Shown in pieces: positions 10,672-25,600 of a stretch of 64,000 nucleotides of DNA. The notes beneath the pieces were generated by a model that was given only the letters and a program-made list of their open reading frames with translations, had not been told where the DNA came from and searched no databases. The number at the start of each line of letters is the position of its first letter. The stretch's first letter is position 1. The stretch comes from Lepidonotus clava (taxonomy: Eukaryota; Annelida; Polychaeta; Phyllodocida; Polynoidae), in contig OW387136.1 in NCBI GenBank assembly GCA_936440205.1, positions 14,046,788 through 14,110,787 on the forward strand. Direction: 5' to 3'. Both the position numbers and the translations under genes were made by a program.

Positions 10672-13600
10672 ATGATAATAGCTTATCATAATAAGTTATA
10701 ACAGCCTCAATACATTAAGTAACAAAATAGGTCAACACCTACCTACAAGACCGAAGCGGGCGTGGGGTAGACCTGACAATTTCAGGGCACGTTCCAGATT
10801 GGCAGCGAGGAAGGGTAAGTGGCTTATGACGTCACGGTTGCAAGAACCGTGGGAAACAACAAAGATGACGTCACCAGTCTGGGGAATCCCCTCATCTCTG
10901 ATAACAACGAACTCTGACCCCAAACGGTTCAGCTCATTACCTCCAGGCATCTCGCATCGCACTAAAGGAAAACATACAAGTGGTTGATTTTGAATAACAT
11001 GCTTAACTATATACATGTACCCTGTGACGACAAATTATGGTTGGATTATTGAATTGGGAGTCATAGGCGTATTGTTAGAAATTCAAGAGATGTCCTATAG
11101 CCTATTACGATTTCTGTTTACTTTAGAAAATTCTAAACAATGCTTTTGAAGATACCAATTTGGCTATAGGCCTACTACTTATAGACTCAAATCGGTAAAA
11201 AAAATTCAAGCCTAATGCCTGGATTACGAGAACAATGTTAATAATTGTTAGACAGATCCTAAAGGATTATAGCATCACTTTCCAGATAGGGCCTATCAAT
11301 ATCAGCATGCAGACCCAATCGGTTTTAAGGCCCACGATAAAACCACATCACCAAAACTTTGATTCTGCTTAATTGATAAGCTGCAAAACCTATTGGATTT
11401 AACTATTTGAATAAGTTTATTTCCTTATTGAGCAACTCACCACATTGTCCAGGGACAGCAACCTGTACATCGTTGAGGCTACACTCACGGGAGTAGAATG
11501 CAGCTATCTGACACGCATCACCCCTCACACACATTCTCATGAACCTCTGGGGGTCAACGGTTCCAAAGCAGGGGCTCAGAACTGACTCATAAGACTTAAA
11601 GTAACCATCACAGACCTCATTATTTGGCATAGCTGGCAAAGGGTTGATATCGTTAGAGGTAGCAGCATGGTTGATTATGTTACAGCGTTTCCCTACAGTC
11701 CAGGAATCAGCAAGAGCTTCCGGTGACGTCACACGGCGTCCGCTGCCGGAAGTGAAGTCATCGCTTGGTTCGTTGTTGAATGTTCCCAGCATGCCGGCTA
11801 TTTTACCATAGTACCAGCCAGTAACAGACACAGTGCAGAGGTCATAAGGCATTTCACAGGTGACCTTGACGCCATGTTGGTTATCTACAATTAGTTTACT
11901 TCCCTCCCGGTAGACGGCAGTGTGTTCAGATATAACCGGAAGTTCAGCTGCGCGTCCGTTGACAAGGACCCGGAAGTCAGGGTACATTTCCAGCTGGCGG
12001 GAGTGGTGAGAAACGGTGAGGGATTTTTTGGTGAAGACGCCATTTTCTTGGTGGTAGTTGACGGCGACACTGAATGTTCCGTCGACAAAGTCTCGCGCCA
12101 GGAGGTAGCTGCACTCCCCTGTGAAGTCATAGGTCTTGTTGTCGAAGGTCAGGTAGTGTTTTCCACCAACAATCATAGCGTGCGCTGCAAAAGAAAAAGA
12201 TGATTACCTACATGTTGCCTGAGGATTAAAACGTTTCTAAGTCAAGAAACCCAGTGGCACATGACATACTAATGGCAGTAGTGACACCATCATTTTATAC
12301 GAGCCTCTATTGAATTGCTTGTTTTATGTCATCTAAAGGAATTGTTACCTATAGCTATGCGTATGGAAGATAGGCCTACTTTGCAGCACAGACAGCAGTG
12401 CAATGATAGAAAAAAAACATACTAGGCCTATATAAGCCTATTTGGTTGGAGTGATCTGTCTTTCAGAATCTTCCTCTGTCATAGCTTTTAGTTCATTCAC
12501 AAAAGCGGGGTATACGTAATTACCCCCATAGTAAGAAGACACTCTCATAAAGTATGGGATCCATAATATTCACCGTTGTTAAGAATGGACCTCGGCCGGT
12601 AGACCAAAGTCCGCAATTGCACCAAAGGTGAACACAATGGATTGAATAAAACATGAAAGGGTCTTTTTCAGTTTTATGTAATGGATTGAAACTTGAAAAA
12701 TCTTCAATTTATTGGAAAAGCGGCAATGCCGTAGTGTCGATGGCTATGTCAATGTGGCATCAGTGATGTAGGAAACAGACTAAAAACATCTTGTTTGTTT
12801 ACCTAATAATTGGTTCTCATTGGGTAAAAAGGGTCAGGTGATGCAATATAGTTTTGGAACATTCAAAGAGTAGTATAAATCTTGATATATTTAGGCTCAC
12901 AGACCCACCGCCAGCTGTAGGTATTTCATTGCACTTGGCCTTATACTATATAACATCTACTACCTTTGGTCTGCTGCATGACCAAGAAAGGACTGAAAAA
13001 CTTAAAACTTAAAATGTGTTATGCCCTATAATAAAATGTGATTGCAATGTCATAATATGTTTCTGCGAATATCTAATCTATATCTGAGAATTTTTAAACA
13101 TATTTTCCTTGTGACATTTTGTCCTAGTGGTATATCTAAGCACCCACAGTTTTAAAATTAGATCCCATTGATTATTTGAGAAATTAAGTCACATGAACAA
13201 TATCAGCAGTTTCTTAACCAGCGGACGTATAGAGCCATTGCATGTAATTAAATAGGCTACCTCTGAATGGGGGCAGCCAGTCGTGGTAGTCCGTGGGAGG
13301 AGTGTACTCATGGACGACCCTCCTGGTGGCCGCCCGGAGACTCCGCAGGTACCGCACCCCCTCCTCCGGGGCAGAGACCAGGGTCTGTATGGTCTATACA
13401 AACAACAAGGGAATGTCAGCATCCTTACACACAATAGGGCGTTCTATAACCTATACACAAAATAGTTTATCTTAGCAGACATATGTACATAGACATAAGG
13501 TGTTTTAGTGGGTATAGTATGCACAAATAAGATGTTGTTTTTTTTGTTTTGTAACTTTAAGGCAGCTTGATCGATACGTCAGGGTATCTGAAAACTTCTA

Positions 13601-16600
13601 AATGTAGGACTACATGATCCACAGAATGCATAATTATGCCAACAACAAAAAGCCAACTCATTGGATCAAGCTATAGACCTTGTGCACATGTGGTGACGTG
13701 ACCACTTTTTGGTGATCACCATGTGGCGATCCTGACCACGTGGCTGGGAAACATATCTAAAATTTAACAATTCTAAAGCGCAGGGATTGTTTATTATGAC
13801 ACAGTGAAATTATTCTAAGGCTATTTGGTGAAATGATATATTTTAAATCCATCAAAATTGCAAATAATTATGATGATAAAGCGATCACAAATATGGCGTG
13901 CATGTTATTTTGTCAGTTGTGACGTCATGTGCACAACGTCTATCGCCGTATATCAGGGCGCCGCACTAATGAAAAGCCTCTATTCTCATACCTGGATGTC
14001 TTCAGGTACAAAGGGCACGTAGACCTGCGCCTCCAGGAGGCCCCTCCTGGGTGCCCAGATAGTGACACGCGTCTCCTCCAGGTGGAGGGAGTCCACAGAC
14101 GCCCAGACCGCCCGGCGCAGGGACCTCAGGGAGAACTGTTTGAGGTTGAAGAGGCACGTGCGGTAGAAGTCGTACAGGATCCCCTGCCAGTTAGGGAGGA
14201 ATGGGTAATCTAACTGTAAGGACACACGATAGAGATAGAGATTGATTGGGATGAATAAGGATTGGTTGAATTATGAAAGCACGTCCAGTGTTAACAATTT
14301 ATATTTTTTTATAATTGTTGAAGCAATATACAGTATGCCTACTCTTAATAGTCTTTTTGACTTATAAGACAACACGGCGTATCTCTTGTGGTACATGATT
14401 TTGGCGTAATACCCCCAAAGCACCGATTGATACGGATTATTAAGAGTATCCATTTTTCAAATAAAGACATTTCTACAAATAATCTATTTATAACATTTGC
14501 ATTTTCACATACGCTGTGAACACCTAACCTACCTTATATTCGATCCATCTACGAATAGATTGAAGCTGGGGCCCGTGTATGAAGTTGTCAAGGGGCTGTG
14601 TGACTAGGTAATATAGGTCAATGAGGGGAGAGATGGCATCGAAAAAGACGTCCTCCAGCCTGTACAGTATGTACTGCGTTGTCGGGTGGTGATAAACGGC
14701 CTTTGCCAAATCTGACAAGAAAAAAATGTCAAACAGTAATTATCAATATTATTATCGGCTATTGAAAACACAATCTCAGCCAAACATGTGTAATGTCTTT
14801 TAAAATAAGTATAAGGATGAAGTTTAAGAAACCACAGCTTGATATATACCTCGTGTAGAAAAGGCCATGTTTGAATAATTAATAGATAAATATCTATAGG
14901 GTTTTTACTTGGCTTGTTTGAACATTTAATGCCCTGTCATCAGGTCATACGAAGAACATCCGTTGCTACTATTTCACTAAGGTATCTGTCAAAGATCCCC
15001 GAAAATGTGTAGCTTATACTTATACACGTTTAACGCCGACTTTCTTTTTTCCATCATCCTAGAATGTTACGATATCACCCCACTTATCAGGAAACCTATG
15101 GTGCTTTGAAAGCATGTCTGTTTAGTTCGAAATAAAACATTTTCATTCGGTTTTGTCAAAGCTACTAGAAGATTTCTTTTGTCAAAAGAATTGCGGTAGG
15201 TATCATGAACGTTCTAGTTAAGTAATGTCTCTGACTTATGCTTTTATTAAAGCCAATTCATTGTATTCAGGCCATCAGAATCAGAAAATAATCGCTGAAA
15301 AAAGACAGGTTCTAGAGTAAACAATCATCATCTCAGCAGGGGGAGGGATTTTCTGTCGAGATCATGTTTATTAATGGTTACTGACCCAGAAGTGAGCGAT
15401 GAATCCAATGGTGATGCCGGGCTGCAAAGTTGGCGACCTGGTTGTAGATTGCCTCCACCTTTCGGACAGCTCGTTCATAGGACTTGATGTAAATCAAATG
15501 CAATTGGTGCAAACCTTCACCCATCCTAGACGTAACGACTATCGCTGCGTTTTCTGTTAGGTACCTGAGGGAATAGAATGAAGACAGAAGCATGTTTATA
15601 ATAGGATGGAAGGTAACAAAAAGATGTATACGCAGTGTAGTCTCCTGGTCGATGCTAATTGGTAAGATAGGGGCCGTCCATAGTTGATGTCATACTAAGT
15701 TTTCCAGGGTACTTTTAGGGCCGCCCTCCCCCTCAAACTGAATAATCTGTTTTAAACATGAAAATAAGTTGTTTAACCTATATAACGTGGTATGTCACAT
15801 GTCATTTTCGTGTTATTGCAAGATTCATGCCTTTGATTTTGTGTGTGATATATTTCATGTCATTCTATACATTCTAACACCAATACAAAGTTTGATGACA
15901 CAGCCGATGCATGAGGATATGACACAAGGTCAAAGATGACACGAAAAGTTCTGCACCCGCAGAGACATGAGTCCGACAAATACTACTAATTCTTTACATA
16001 TTATTTCATACATAACGGATCTTTGCCATGGTATCAAAAACCAGCCAGAAACTGAAATTTTGGTAAAATTGTAGGCCTTTTCTGGTCACCATGGCAACCA
16101 AGTAACTAGGTCAACCAATTTCAATTCTTCAGCTTATAAAACTCTTAGATTGCATCGATTTGATCTAGATATGGCCAATATATGGTTGATATTTGTGATT
16201 CTTTATATAATTTGACCTTTGACTTTGAATTGACCTTGAACCTAAAAGGAAAATTCTCACCAAAACTTTTCAGAATCCTAGAGTTGTAAGGATACCAAAA
16301 AGTATAGGTGTTATGATTCAACATGCATTTTCAAAAAAGTACACAAGAGACCCTACTATCCAGTTTATCACATAAACCTCTGAGTTGTTATCACAGAAAA
16401 GATACAACCCGTTAAGATGGGAAAACCAGAAAGACTTGATTAATGGCCAATAAAAGTATATAACTAACCATTTTCACAGAAGGAAATCAAGACAGATTAT
16501 TTTGTTATTAGGGACAAAATATCAAAACAGGTCTTTTACATAAGAATCAAAGACTCTACTGCTCCACAGATTCGTTTTGACAGTGTAAATTCTGACCAAT

Positions 16601-19600
16601 TTCAAATCGAACTCACCTAGCATGGGTAAAACCAATCAGCGTATACTCCCAAATATCGGTCAGGTAGTAGTCATTGTGCTGAATCATACTTCTCAATGGT
16701 GCCCCAAGTTGATTCAGGGTTTCAACCATGTAATTACGTCTGACGAACATCTCCTGTTGAAATACTTCCAAATAACCTGTTGCCGAACCAATTCCTATTC
16801 CAACTCTTCTTAACATTTCCCCAGTATCACCGGCCAGTCCAGGCCTCGCGAAAACTCGCGTTTTGATCAGGTGAGTTCCGTCGCGGTGGATATCAAACTG
16901 AAAGTCCTCTGTTTTTGTCCCTGCGATCCGGTGATGAGCTTCCAGTAGGAGGCGATCCATGCTGGAGTAAAGGGCTGTGAGGTGGAGATCTACAGTGCTT
17001 TCTGTAGGTAGATGAAGTCCTATAGGTGTGAACAATAGAATTCAGTTGGCATCATGATAAACAGTCAATTGGTTGGTTGCTTATTTGGGTTTAATGCCAT
17101 AGCAACATGATAATCTAATGTTATTTCCCAGCGAGAAGAAGGTTCAGCAATTTTGTCATTGATGATCAAATTTATGCAAAAAATATAATCTATGAGAAGA
17201 CCATATCCCTACACATTACCAAGGCAGGTGTTCTTTAATTTGCAAGGTCCCACAGAGAGGGCCCTGGAAACAGGGGCCGGTGGCCCTGGGGCCTTTGATA
17301 ACCCTGCCACTGGCACAGGGCAATAAACAGTCGGATATATTGTATATCACAGGGGCGGGCACATTCCCTATTCATAGTAATATTACTTTTATTATCAGAC
17401 AGCATTCAATTTTCTATTCAATGATACATATCAAATAATATTACCCTTTGCAAGAATATACTCATCAAACTTTGTGGTGATTGTTGCGAAATAGCCTTGC
17501 ATATCCATAGGCTAATCCAAATGGAAGGCCCCTGATTCTATTTCATAACTGACCCAAAACTCGAGCGATAGATCGGTCGCAAGACATATAATTATGAGAA
17601 ACATGTACGGTAACATCTTGTTATTGATATGTTATATATGACTCTAGGAAGACTAGCACCGCCGTGTCTGCAGATCTGTTTTACATGCATTTGTACAATA
17701 AACTTGAACTGGAGTTGAAGTTTCACATGCAACACTAAGTCACCATGGTCTTTTGAGGCTACAAAAATCACCATCAGGCTTGGATTTCTCTACTTTATAC
17801 TCTATGCCAACAAGAGACCACTTTAGCTTAGTTTAGATATACATTCATTCTGGATATGAAGAAATATTTTCCACAATAAATGATACCTGTATACCATTGT
17901 ACTGACGTGGCATCAGTCGTAGCTATAGAAACCATACATATAAAGCAGTGCTAGGTAGAGCTTCTCCATGATTGTGCTTGGAGAGCAAGAGCTAGCCCAA
18001 GGCCAAGGGCAGTGGTAAATAGACAGGAAGAGTGTTGAGATCATTGGTTTAGTGAGAACCTTGTATGAATGAGGCCAGGAGGCTGGGTAAAGAAAGGGAA
18101 CTCTGCAGATAGGCTTGACTCTAACTAGGAGCGTTTGGTTGTTAGGGTTGAATGGACTAGCCTAAGGACTAGTGAAATGTCAACAGGAAGTCAATAACTT
18201 ATATCATATGTCTTGGACATACATCCTTTCAACATCCTTTCACGTGAGTGTTCTTGTCAACCCTTGTTGTGGGAACTACGTCTTGAGATGATTTGTGGTT
18301 TAGTATTGAGAAGACAGAGACTTGGACTATATACTACTGGAATGATGAGTCGAAGAATAATGCTTACTACTCCCTACAAATAACAGCTAAGCTAATCCCT
18401 ATAGTTCACCATATTAAGATTATGAACAAAAGGTTGATTAAGCTAAACCTTTGTCAAAGCATTTCCCCTACCTGGAGTGTAAGTCGAGGCGATGTCAATA
18501 CTGAATTTGGAGCTCTCTACTTTGAGGTCAGCGCTGATGAACTGGCCCTCTGCTGCACCTTTCACAAAGTACCTCTGACCCTGAGTGTTGAAAGCTGTCT
18601 GACGCCCACTGACGTCAAAGGTTTTCACTGGTGTAACCAACTGACAAGGAGGAAAGAATAAAATGACGATGAAGGATTCTGTCAGAAATCTTAGGGTTTT
18701 CAGTTAAAACCCCTGAATTTGACAACAACAAATATTGATTAGACAGGATGGAAAAGGTCACTGGATGAAATGTAATAGATGGTTTTACTCTGAAGTGTTT
18801 AAGGGCACAACACCAGTGATTAGATATTCCGCTAAAAGGCTTTAGGTCTCAATTTCCAATGCGATTCTGAAGTATTGTATACCTCATTCTGTTCTAGAAG
18901 GTCACAAGTAAATGCACAGACTGTCATACCAAAGGCAGGTGCCTTATTTTATGAGGACTTGAAAGTGCCTATTAATGTTTGTATTATAGAGACCAATGAA
19001 CTGTGATAAATGTCTGACCATTACTACACAAATATAATATCAACCGTTTGAAAATTCCACACTTTAGAAATCTACACTTTAGAACGTCACATATAAAAGC
19101 CGAACGAACGCTTTCTGATTCAATCCTGATGAAGACACTAACCTGTCGAAACATGTCGATTCAGCCAATCAACCATCAATAAACGTCAACTTTTTAATTT
19201 ATACTGTCGTTGAGTTGGATGTACATCAACACTTCACAAATATAATATATACATTTGGACTTAAATAATGACAATAATGAAAACGAGAAGTACATACAGC
19301 CTTTCAATATCCACTACCCGTCTTGCCCATCGCTTGACACACAATATGGGTAATATAACATGACAGGTAATCCCTCTGAGATTTTACAAGCTTGTGATGA
19401 AGGTTTCTCCTACCTGTATACTGAATTCCTTGCGTGGCAGGTTCACATGCGACCGAAGACTGAAGGTTCTCCACTGTCTGTCCAGCCCCATCAGGTATTT
19501 GAAGTCCACATCCCCCCGCAGCACACCTGCCTCTTCTGATACCACACACCTAAGGTTGGTGTCCAGGTCCCTGTCGAGAAAGGGCAAGAAAGATTATTTC

Positions 19601-22600
19601 TTGAGATTGGTGCTACATAGGGAATATTCTGATTCAATGACAAAAGTTAATTTAGATAAACAGTCACATACCTGGACAAGTATGAGATCTATTAGAGAAC
19701 ATAGCATTGGTAGGCAAAAGAAAATGATAAATTATTACTTTTTAAGGAAATACAGTTGTGGGTATAAAGATATTACTCCATCAATAACACATATCAATGG
19801 ATCACATGTTTGTTGTTGGTTATTCTTGGCTGGAGTTGGAAGAAATATCATATCGGTAAAAGACCATTAATGTCCAGCCTACTCAGAACAGATGATCACA
19901 GTAACATAGTATGAATGGTATGATATATGGTTAATTAAAAATGCAAGCATTTACCATATATGGTACTAACAATCCTACTATCTGAAAACCATTTGTAAAA
20001 CAAGATAGTTTTGCTCTATAAAAACAACATAATTAACATTATAATGGCATTAACATATTTCTTGTGTATTTTTAAATACTTACCTGCTTGGGTGTTTCAG
20101 GGCCACAGTGAGAAGGGTTTGTCTGTTGCTATGACTGGACTTCCCATCAAGGGAAATTTCCAAATTAATTTTCTCCTTTGCAAATTCAATGGTCAAGTCT
20201 CTTTCAAAGAGGATGGGGTCACTTCTCCTCTTGCCTTTCATAGTAACTCTTATCTTCTCCTACAGAGGAAATAAGGATTAAGGGCTAAGCACCTGTTGGT
20301 GTTACATAGGGAATTACCATGCTCATCCTCATACAAATGGGAAAATTTCTACTGTTGCACACGTTCAAAACCTGCATGTATATCTATATCATAGTTATAA
20401 ATACAAACAGAATATTATATATATATATATATGTATGTATGTATGTATATATATATGTATATATATATGTATATTTTTTTTAGTTACAAACATTTATCTA
20501 TTTAAATGAAGAATCAATTGAAAAATAGTTTACGTTTTCCTTTCAGATTATCATTTAAGATGATAATTAACACTCACACAATTGAAAATTAAAAAAGTGC
20601 AAAAATTATGCTTACCAAATCACCAAGGTGCGGATGTTCCAAAGTTAAGCTCCTCTGGAATCCGTCATCTGTCACTGTGATGTCACTTGTAATGGTCAAT
20701 GTCTCAGCTGTCTGAACGGTCAGTCTGGTAACATAGTGGCGTCCTGCAGTCACTCGGTGGTCAAGCATCATCTGAGCAGTTGCAACAGCTGACTTCAACT
20801 TCAGCCTGCTAACAGATTGTTGCTGGTTGCTGCGACTTGTGGTAGTGGATACATACTCTATATGCACCTTTTGGCTCTGCAAGTCACCCCATTCTACTTG
20901 GGTAGCAGTGAGAAACTTCCCATTACTTATTTTATAACCTGTCTTCACAAAGATATTCCTGATTGGATGTGTGATCTTCATCTGGGCCTCACGGTCAGTA
21001 GAACTTTCCGAGATTAAGTTCTTGAGGCTTGCCTCTACTCTCATTTGCTTATCCGTGGAGCGCTTATCCCAGTTGAAAAAAGCCACTAGGCTTGCTGCAG
21101 CGAGATCTACTGTGAAAGTGTACCTCATAGGTTTAGGTTTCTTTATGGTGATGTCCAAGGTTTTCTGGTTACCCAAGGAAAGTGTAAAGTCTGCATCAAT
21201 TACCTGTTTGTTGTAAGACCCCTTAGCACTGCCACTCCATTCCCTATCTGACATCATGTGGGATAAAGATATCTCAACCTTTTGTAGAGATCTCCAGGGT
21301 GTTGTAAGTCTTCCAAAAGCCTCACGACTAGTGGCGGACTGAGTGTGTACTTGGCGGTATTGAATATCTTCCTCGAACCTTTGTCCATTCACAACTAAAT
21401 AACCTTTAGTATTGAAGTCATCCAGTGTTCCCTTGTGTTCAAAGTTGAAGGACATCTCTCTCAAAATGCGGAATGGGGTTTCGATTTTCCCAGTCATGCT
21501 GAAGTCTGCCATTGCTCCATGCACTGTAAGTTCAAATGCCAGTTTGTCACGTCCAAGCTGAGGTGACTCAATTGCTAATTTTGTTTGGTAAGCATTGCCA
21601 ACATTTTGGTGTTCAAATGAAAGGGCATATTTTTTCCCACCCAGTAACGGTGTTTCTATCATACAAGAAACCAGAAGATTTTCTCCAGAAAGTTTATGTG
21701 AAACACTTGCAATAACAGACTGGCCTTGATATTGAGCATTCATTGTAGTTTGGAAGTCATTTAATTCGCCTCTATGATGGGTGGTAAAAACGACAGGATC
21801 AATTCTTTGGAATGGAGTTATAAGCGTCACCTTAGTTGTGAAATCATTTAGAGTTCCTCTGTGGTCAATATCAAAGCTTGGACTAACATATTCTCTGAAA
21901 GGGAGAACAATATTTCCAGTTGTTCTGATCTTTCTGCCATTCTCATTGTGGCTGAATGCAAAACCAAAGTGCTCATAGTTGGCGAAGGGTGTGTGGAGTT
22001 CACCAGATGCTTTTATGTTAGGACCAATCTTTTCAAATGCTCCATTTAAGCTGACTGTCTGTCCATTGTATCGTGCTCTGACATTGGTTGTAAAGTCTTT
22101 CAAGTGGCCAGTATTTTGAACGGTGACTGTTACTGGATCAATGTGCTTAAATGGTGTGACAACTTTGAGACTCGTGCCTGAAGTATTGGATAATGTCTCA
22201 TGAATCAACTCGATTTCTGTATCTACATATTCTTGATATGGTACATGGACTTTAATTTTTGTGGAAAACCTTTCTTCATCTCCAGAATGAACAAAGTCCA
22301 AACTAAACTTGTCTCCTGTTGGCATGGTGTATGAAGTAGAGAATTCCAAGCCTGGTGAGGTTTGTAGTTTCAGAAGTCCATGATAATTGAGGGTTCCATA
22401 TGAGACTTTGACTTCAGTGTTCACGTTCATCCACACTGCTTTGTGCAGTATGCTCAATGAAACAGGTCTAATGTTCTTGTATGGCAGTTGCACTGTCATT
22501 TTAGTACTGAAGTCATTGACTCTGCCGTTGTAAGTTATCTCCAACATTGGATTGATAGTTTCAAGTGCTTTTGGTAGTGCAGCATTAATTTTTGTTTTAA

Positions 22601-25600
22601 CCATTCCACTCTGATATCTGCCTTCAAAATACAGTCCAAAGTTTTCATATCCAACAAATGACGTGTCAGTAGTTATCGAGGTCTTTACAAAATCATCCAT
22701 TTTCCTGAATTCAGAAATCAAGCGAACAAATTTTTCATTCACCTGGACATTTCCCCTGACGGTAGTGTGGCTTGGTTGTTTTTCATAGGCAATACTTCCT
22801 GTAATAGGAGTGATCCATTTGAGTGGTGTCGTAACTGCAGCAGAAAGCCTGAACATCCTCCTTGATTTTTCTATCTCAATATCAAAAGAGGGGTCATTGA
22901 TTGTAACCAAAGGTGTTTCTAGTTTCCCACTGTAAACACTTGTCCTGTCTGTAGTTCTTCTCCGAAAGCTTAGCGAAAATTCTTCATATCCCTTCAGTGG
23001 TGTTTCTAATAAGCCCTTCCATTCTGAAAAATCATCAGTAAAGGAATATTCAATAATAGCATTAGTTTTCTTGTTTTTGAATATAAGGTTTGCACTTGTT
23101 GAGACCCTGTTGTCATCAACCTTGTGTAAAATATTGAAATTTATTGGTGGATCTGTCTTGGTAAGTGTTGTTATCACTGCAGTTGTTTCAAAGTCTCTGT
23201 ACCACTCTTCCACTACCTTTACAGATACTTGGATGGCGGGGCTTGCATACTTTGTAAAGGGATGATCAACCTTAGCTGTAACATGAAACATGTCCTCTTC
23301 ACTCAAATCTAGGTCACAAATATAGGCGAGCCTTTCCATACCCATTAGGGATGTTTCAACAGATCCTGAAGCAGCAACTCTCATTAGGGTTCTTGAGAAT
23401 GTGTTAACCAGGTTGATTCTGAGGTCTGGCAGTAATAGGGAAGCAGATGTTGTCATCCTATTTCTCCCAATTCTATTGATCAAATTCACCTCTATAGCCT
23501 TGATGAAGTTGATGTTGAGGTTTACTCGAAGATCATGCTGCGTTGGTAGTATGTTTGATTTGAACCTAATGCTTTTGTAGTTTTCAAACGGAGTCTCAAT
23601 GTCAACACTTGTTTTGTACGTTTTGTGATCTTTGTTATGGTTGTATGTGAATGTAAATTTCTCCATCCCCTCAAATGGCAATTCAGCTGATGCCCTCATT
23701 TTCACACCTCTGGTAATGTCGAAACCTGAATTCCCTTTGATCATGTTCCCATTGAAATTGACGACAAGTCCATTACTGAATTGCTCCAAATATCCATTGT
23801 GAAAAATGTTGAATTCAAATGTTGATAACGTTTCAAAAGGAGTGTTGACTGTTACTGCTGTATGGAAGTCACCAGCAAAACCCTCTTTGTTTAAGGAGAC
23901 CATAAACTTCTCGTACCCACGAAAAGAGGAGTCTATTGTTGCAAACACCTTAATGTTGTCACCAGTCTTTTCATATGTCACTGCCCCACTTAGAGAATTT
24001 CGATTATGGTTTATCGCAATGTCACTGCTCAAAGAATTTCTTCCAGCCTGGTGATTGATACTTAAAGATGCCGTTTTAATCACATGGAAAGGTGTGTAGA
24101 GGTCAGTAACAATAGAAAACTGGGAAGCATGGCCAGTGTATTCCATATTAAACCCAGAATTGTCATATCCAATGAAGGATGTTTCCAGCTGGCCTGAAGT
24201 CTTAAACTTATTGACATGTCCAGAGTGAGTGAACTTCAGAACCTGCCTCTCAAAAGATGGAAATGGAGTTAAAATATTCACAGCAACATCTATGTCATTG
24301 GCTCTCTTCTTAAAAGCAGTGGTAGCATGAATGTGTTGACCATTCATGCCCATGATAAAAGTAGTTCCGAATTCTGAGAGCTCTCCTTTGCTTTCTAGCA
24401 TGATGCTGTATTCCTCAGGAACGTTAGCTTTTGCGTCCAACTTCAAAAGATCGTGTTTCAACTTGAGGTCTGAATTAGCTGAATATTTCATACCATCAAT
24501 TGTAAAATCAATTCCAGTCTGGAAGTCATCCCACTGACCGATGTATTCAGATCTCGTGGTTAAAGAAAGCAACGGCGATTTTAAATCCAATGTTATTCCC
24601 TTGGAATCATTACTGTAGGCCCAGATGTTGGCCAACCCACTGTAAGTTCTCCTTTCAATATCCAAAGCCATTTTGCATTCAATTGACTGTTCACGAATCG
24701 TAGGTTTCAGAATGCCCTTTATGGTTCTGTAGTGTGTGAATGGACTGCTCACATGAAATTCCATTTCATCAAATCCTGATTCGCTCAAGGTCAAATTAGA
24801 GTTTGCAGTTATCAGATACTGATTTGCTTTCAGGATCATAGTCGTAGTCAGATTGTTATTTGACATTGCTTTGCTCGTAAGAAAACTTATGCTATATTGT
24901 TCAGGCAAGTGCAATGCTGCCTTGCAGCTGGAGTGAATACGTCTTTGTGGGCTAGGATTTTTGAAAAAGAGTAATAAGTCTCCAGTTTTAACTTCATGAC
25001 TTGCTTTGTACTCCTGTCCATTTGATGTCACGGTAAGAGAAGAGAAATGTTCCAGTCCAGATTTGTAGTTGAAAGACCCATCCAAGGACTTCATAACTTC
25101 AGATGATGTTTCAATATTCAGGTTGCCATTTATGAGTTCATTTCCTTTCTGAAACTCATTGTTCACAGCGATTTTCTTGTCATTGATGTGGACCAAGTAT
25201 TCACATTTGAAATCTTTCAGCTCCCCAACATGATTGCCTGAGAGTGTTATCTTGTACCCAGGGGCTGTCAATTGAGCACTACCGGCTATGTCAGATCCAT
25301 CAATTTTAAATTTACTACCAGCATGGATAGAATCACCATACATATTCAATCTGATAGTATTCTGGAAGTCCTTGCTGTTACCACTATGTCCAATGATGAA
25401 ACTTACATCATTTGGGATATCAAAATATGGTTTCAGTAAAGCAGCCAAATTCACATCAAGTCTTCCAGATAGTTTCTCCTGCTCATAATTGAAGGTTGAG
25501 TGTATGCTTGATTTTCCCTTTGAGTACTGGAAGGTCATATGACTTTCAAAGGCATCAAGTGGTCCATCATGCTTGAAGTTGAAGATGAGGCTCTCAAATC

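Noticed and set aside
13283-13475. Plus-strand open frames over 13283-13475
   Set aside because: Antisense shadows of exon 30 of the lipoprotein gene.
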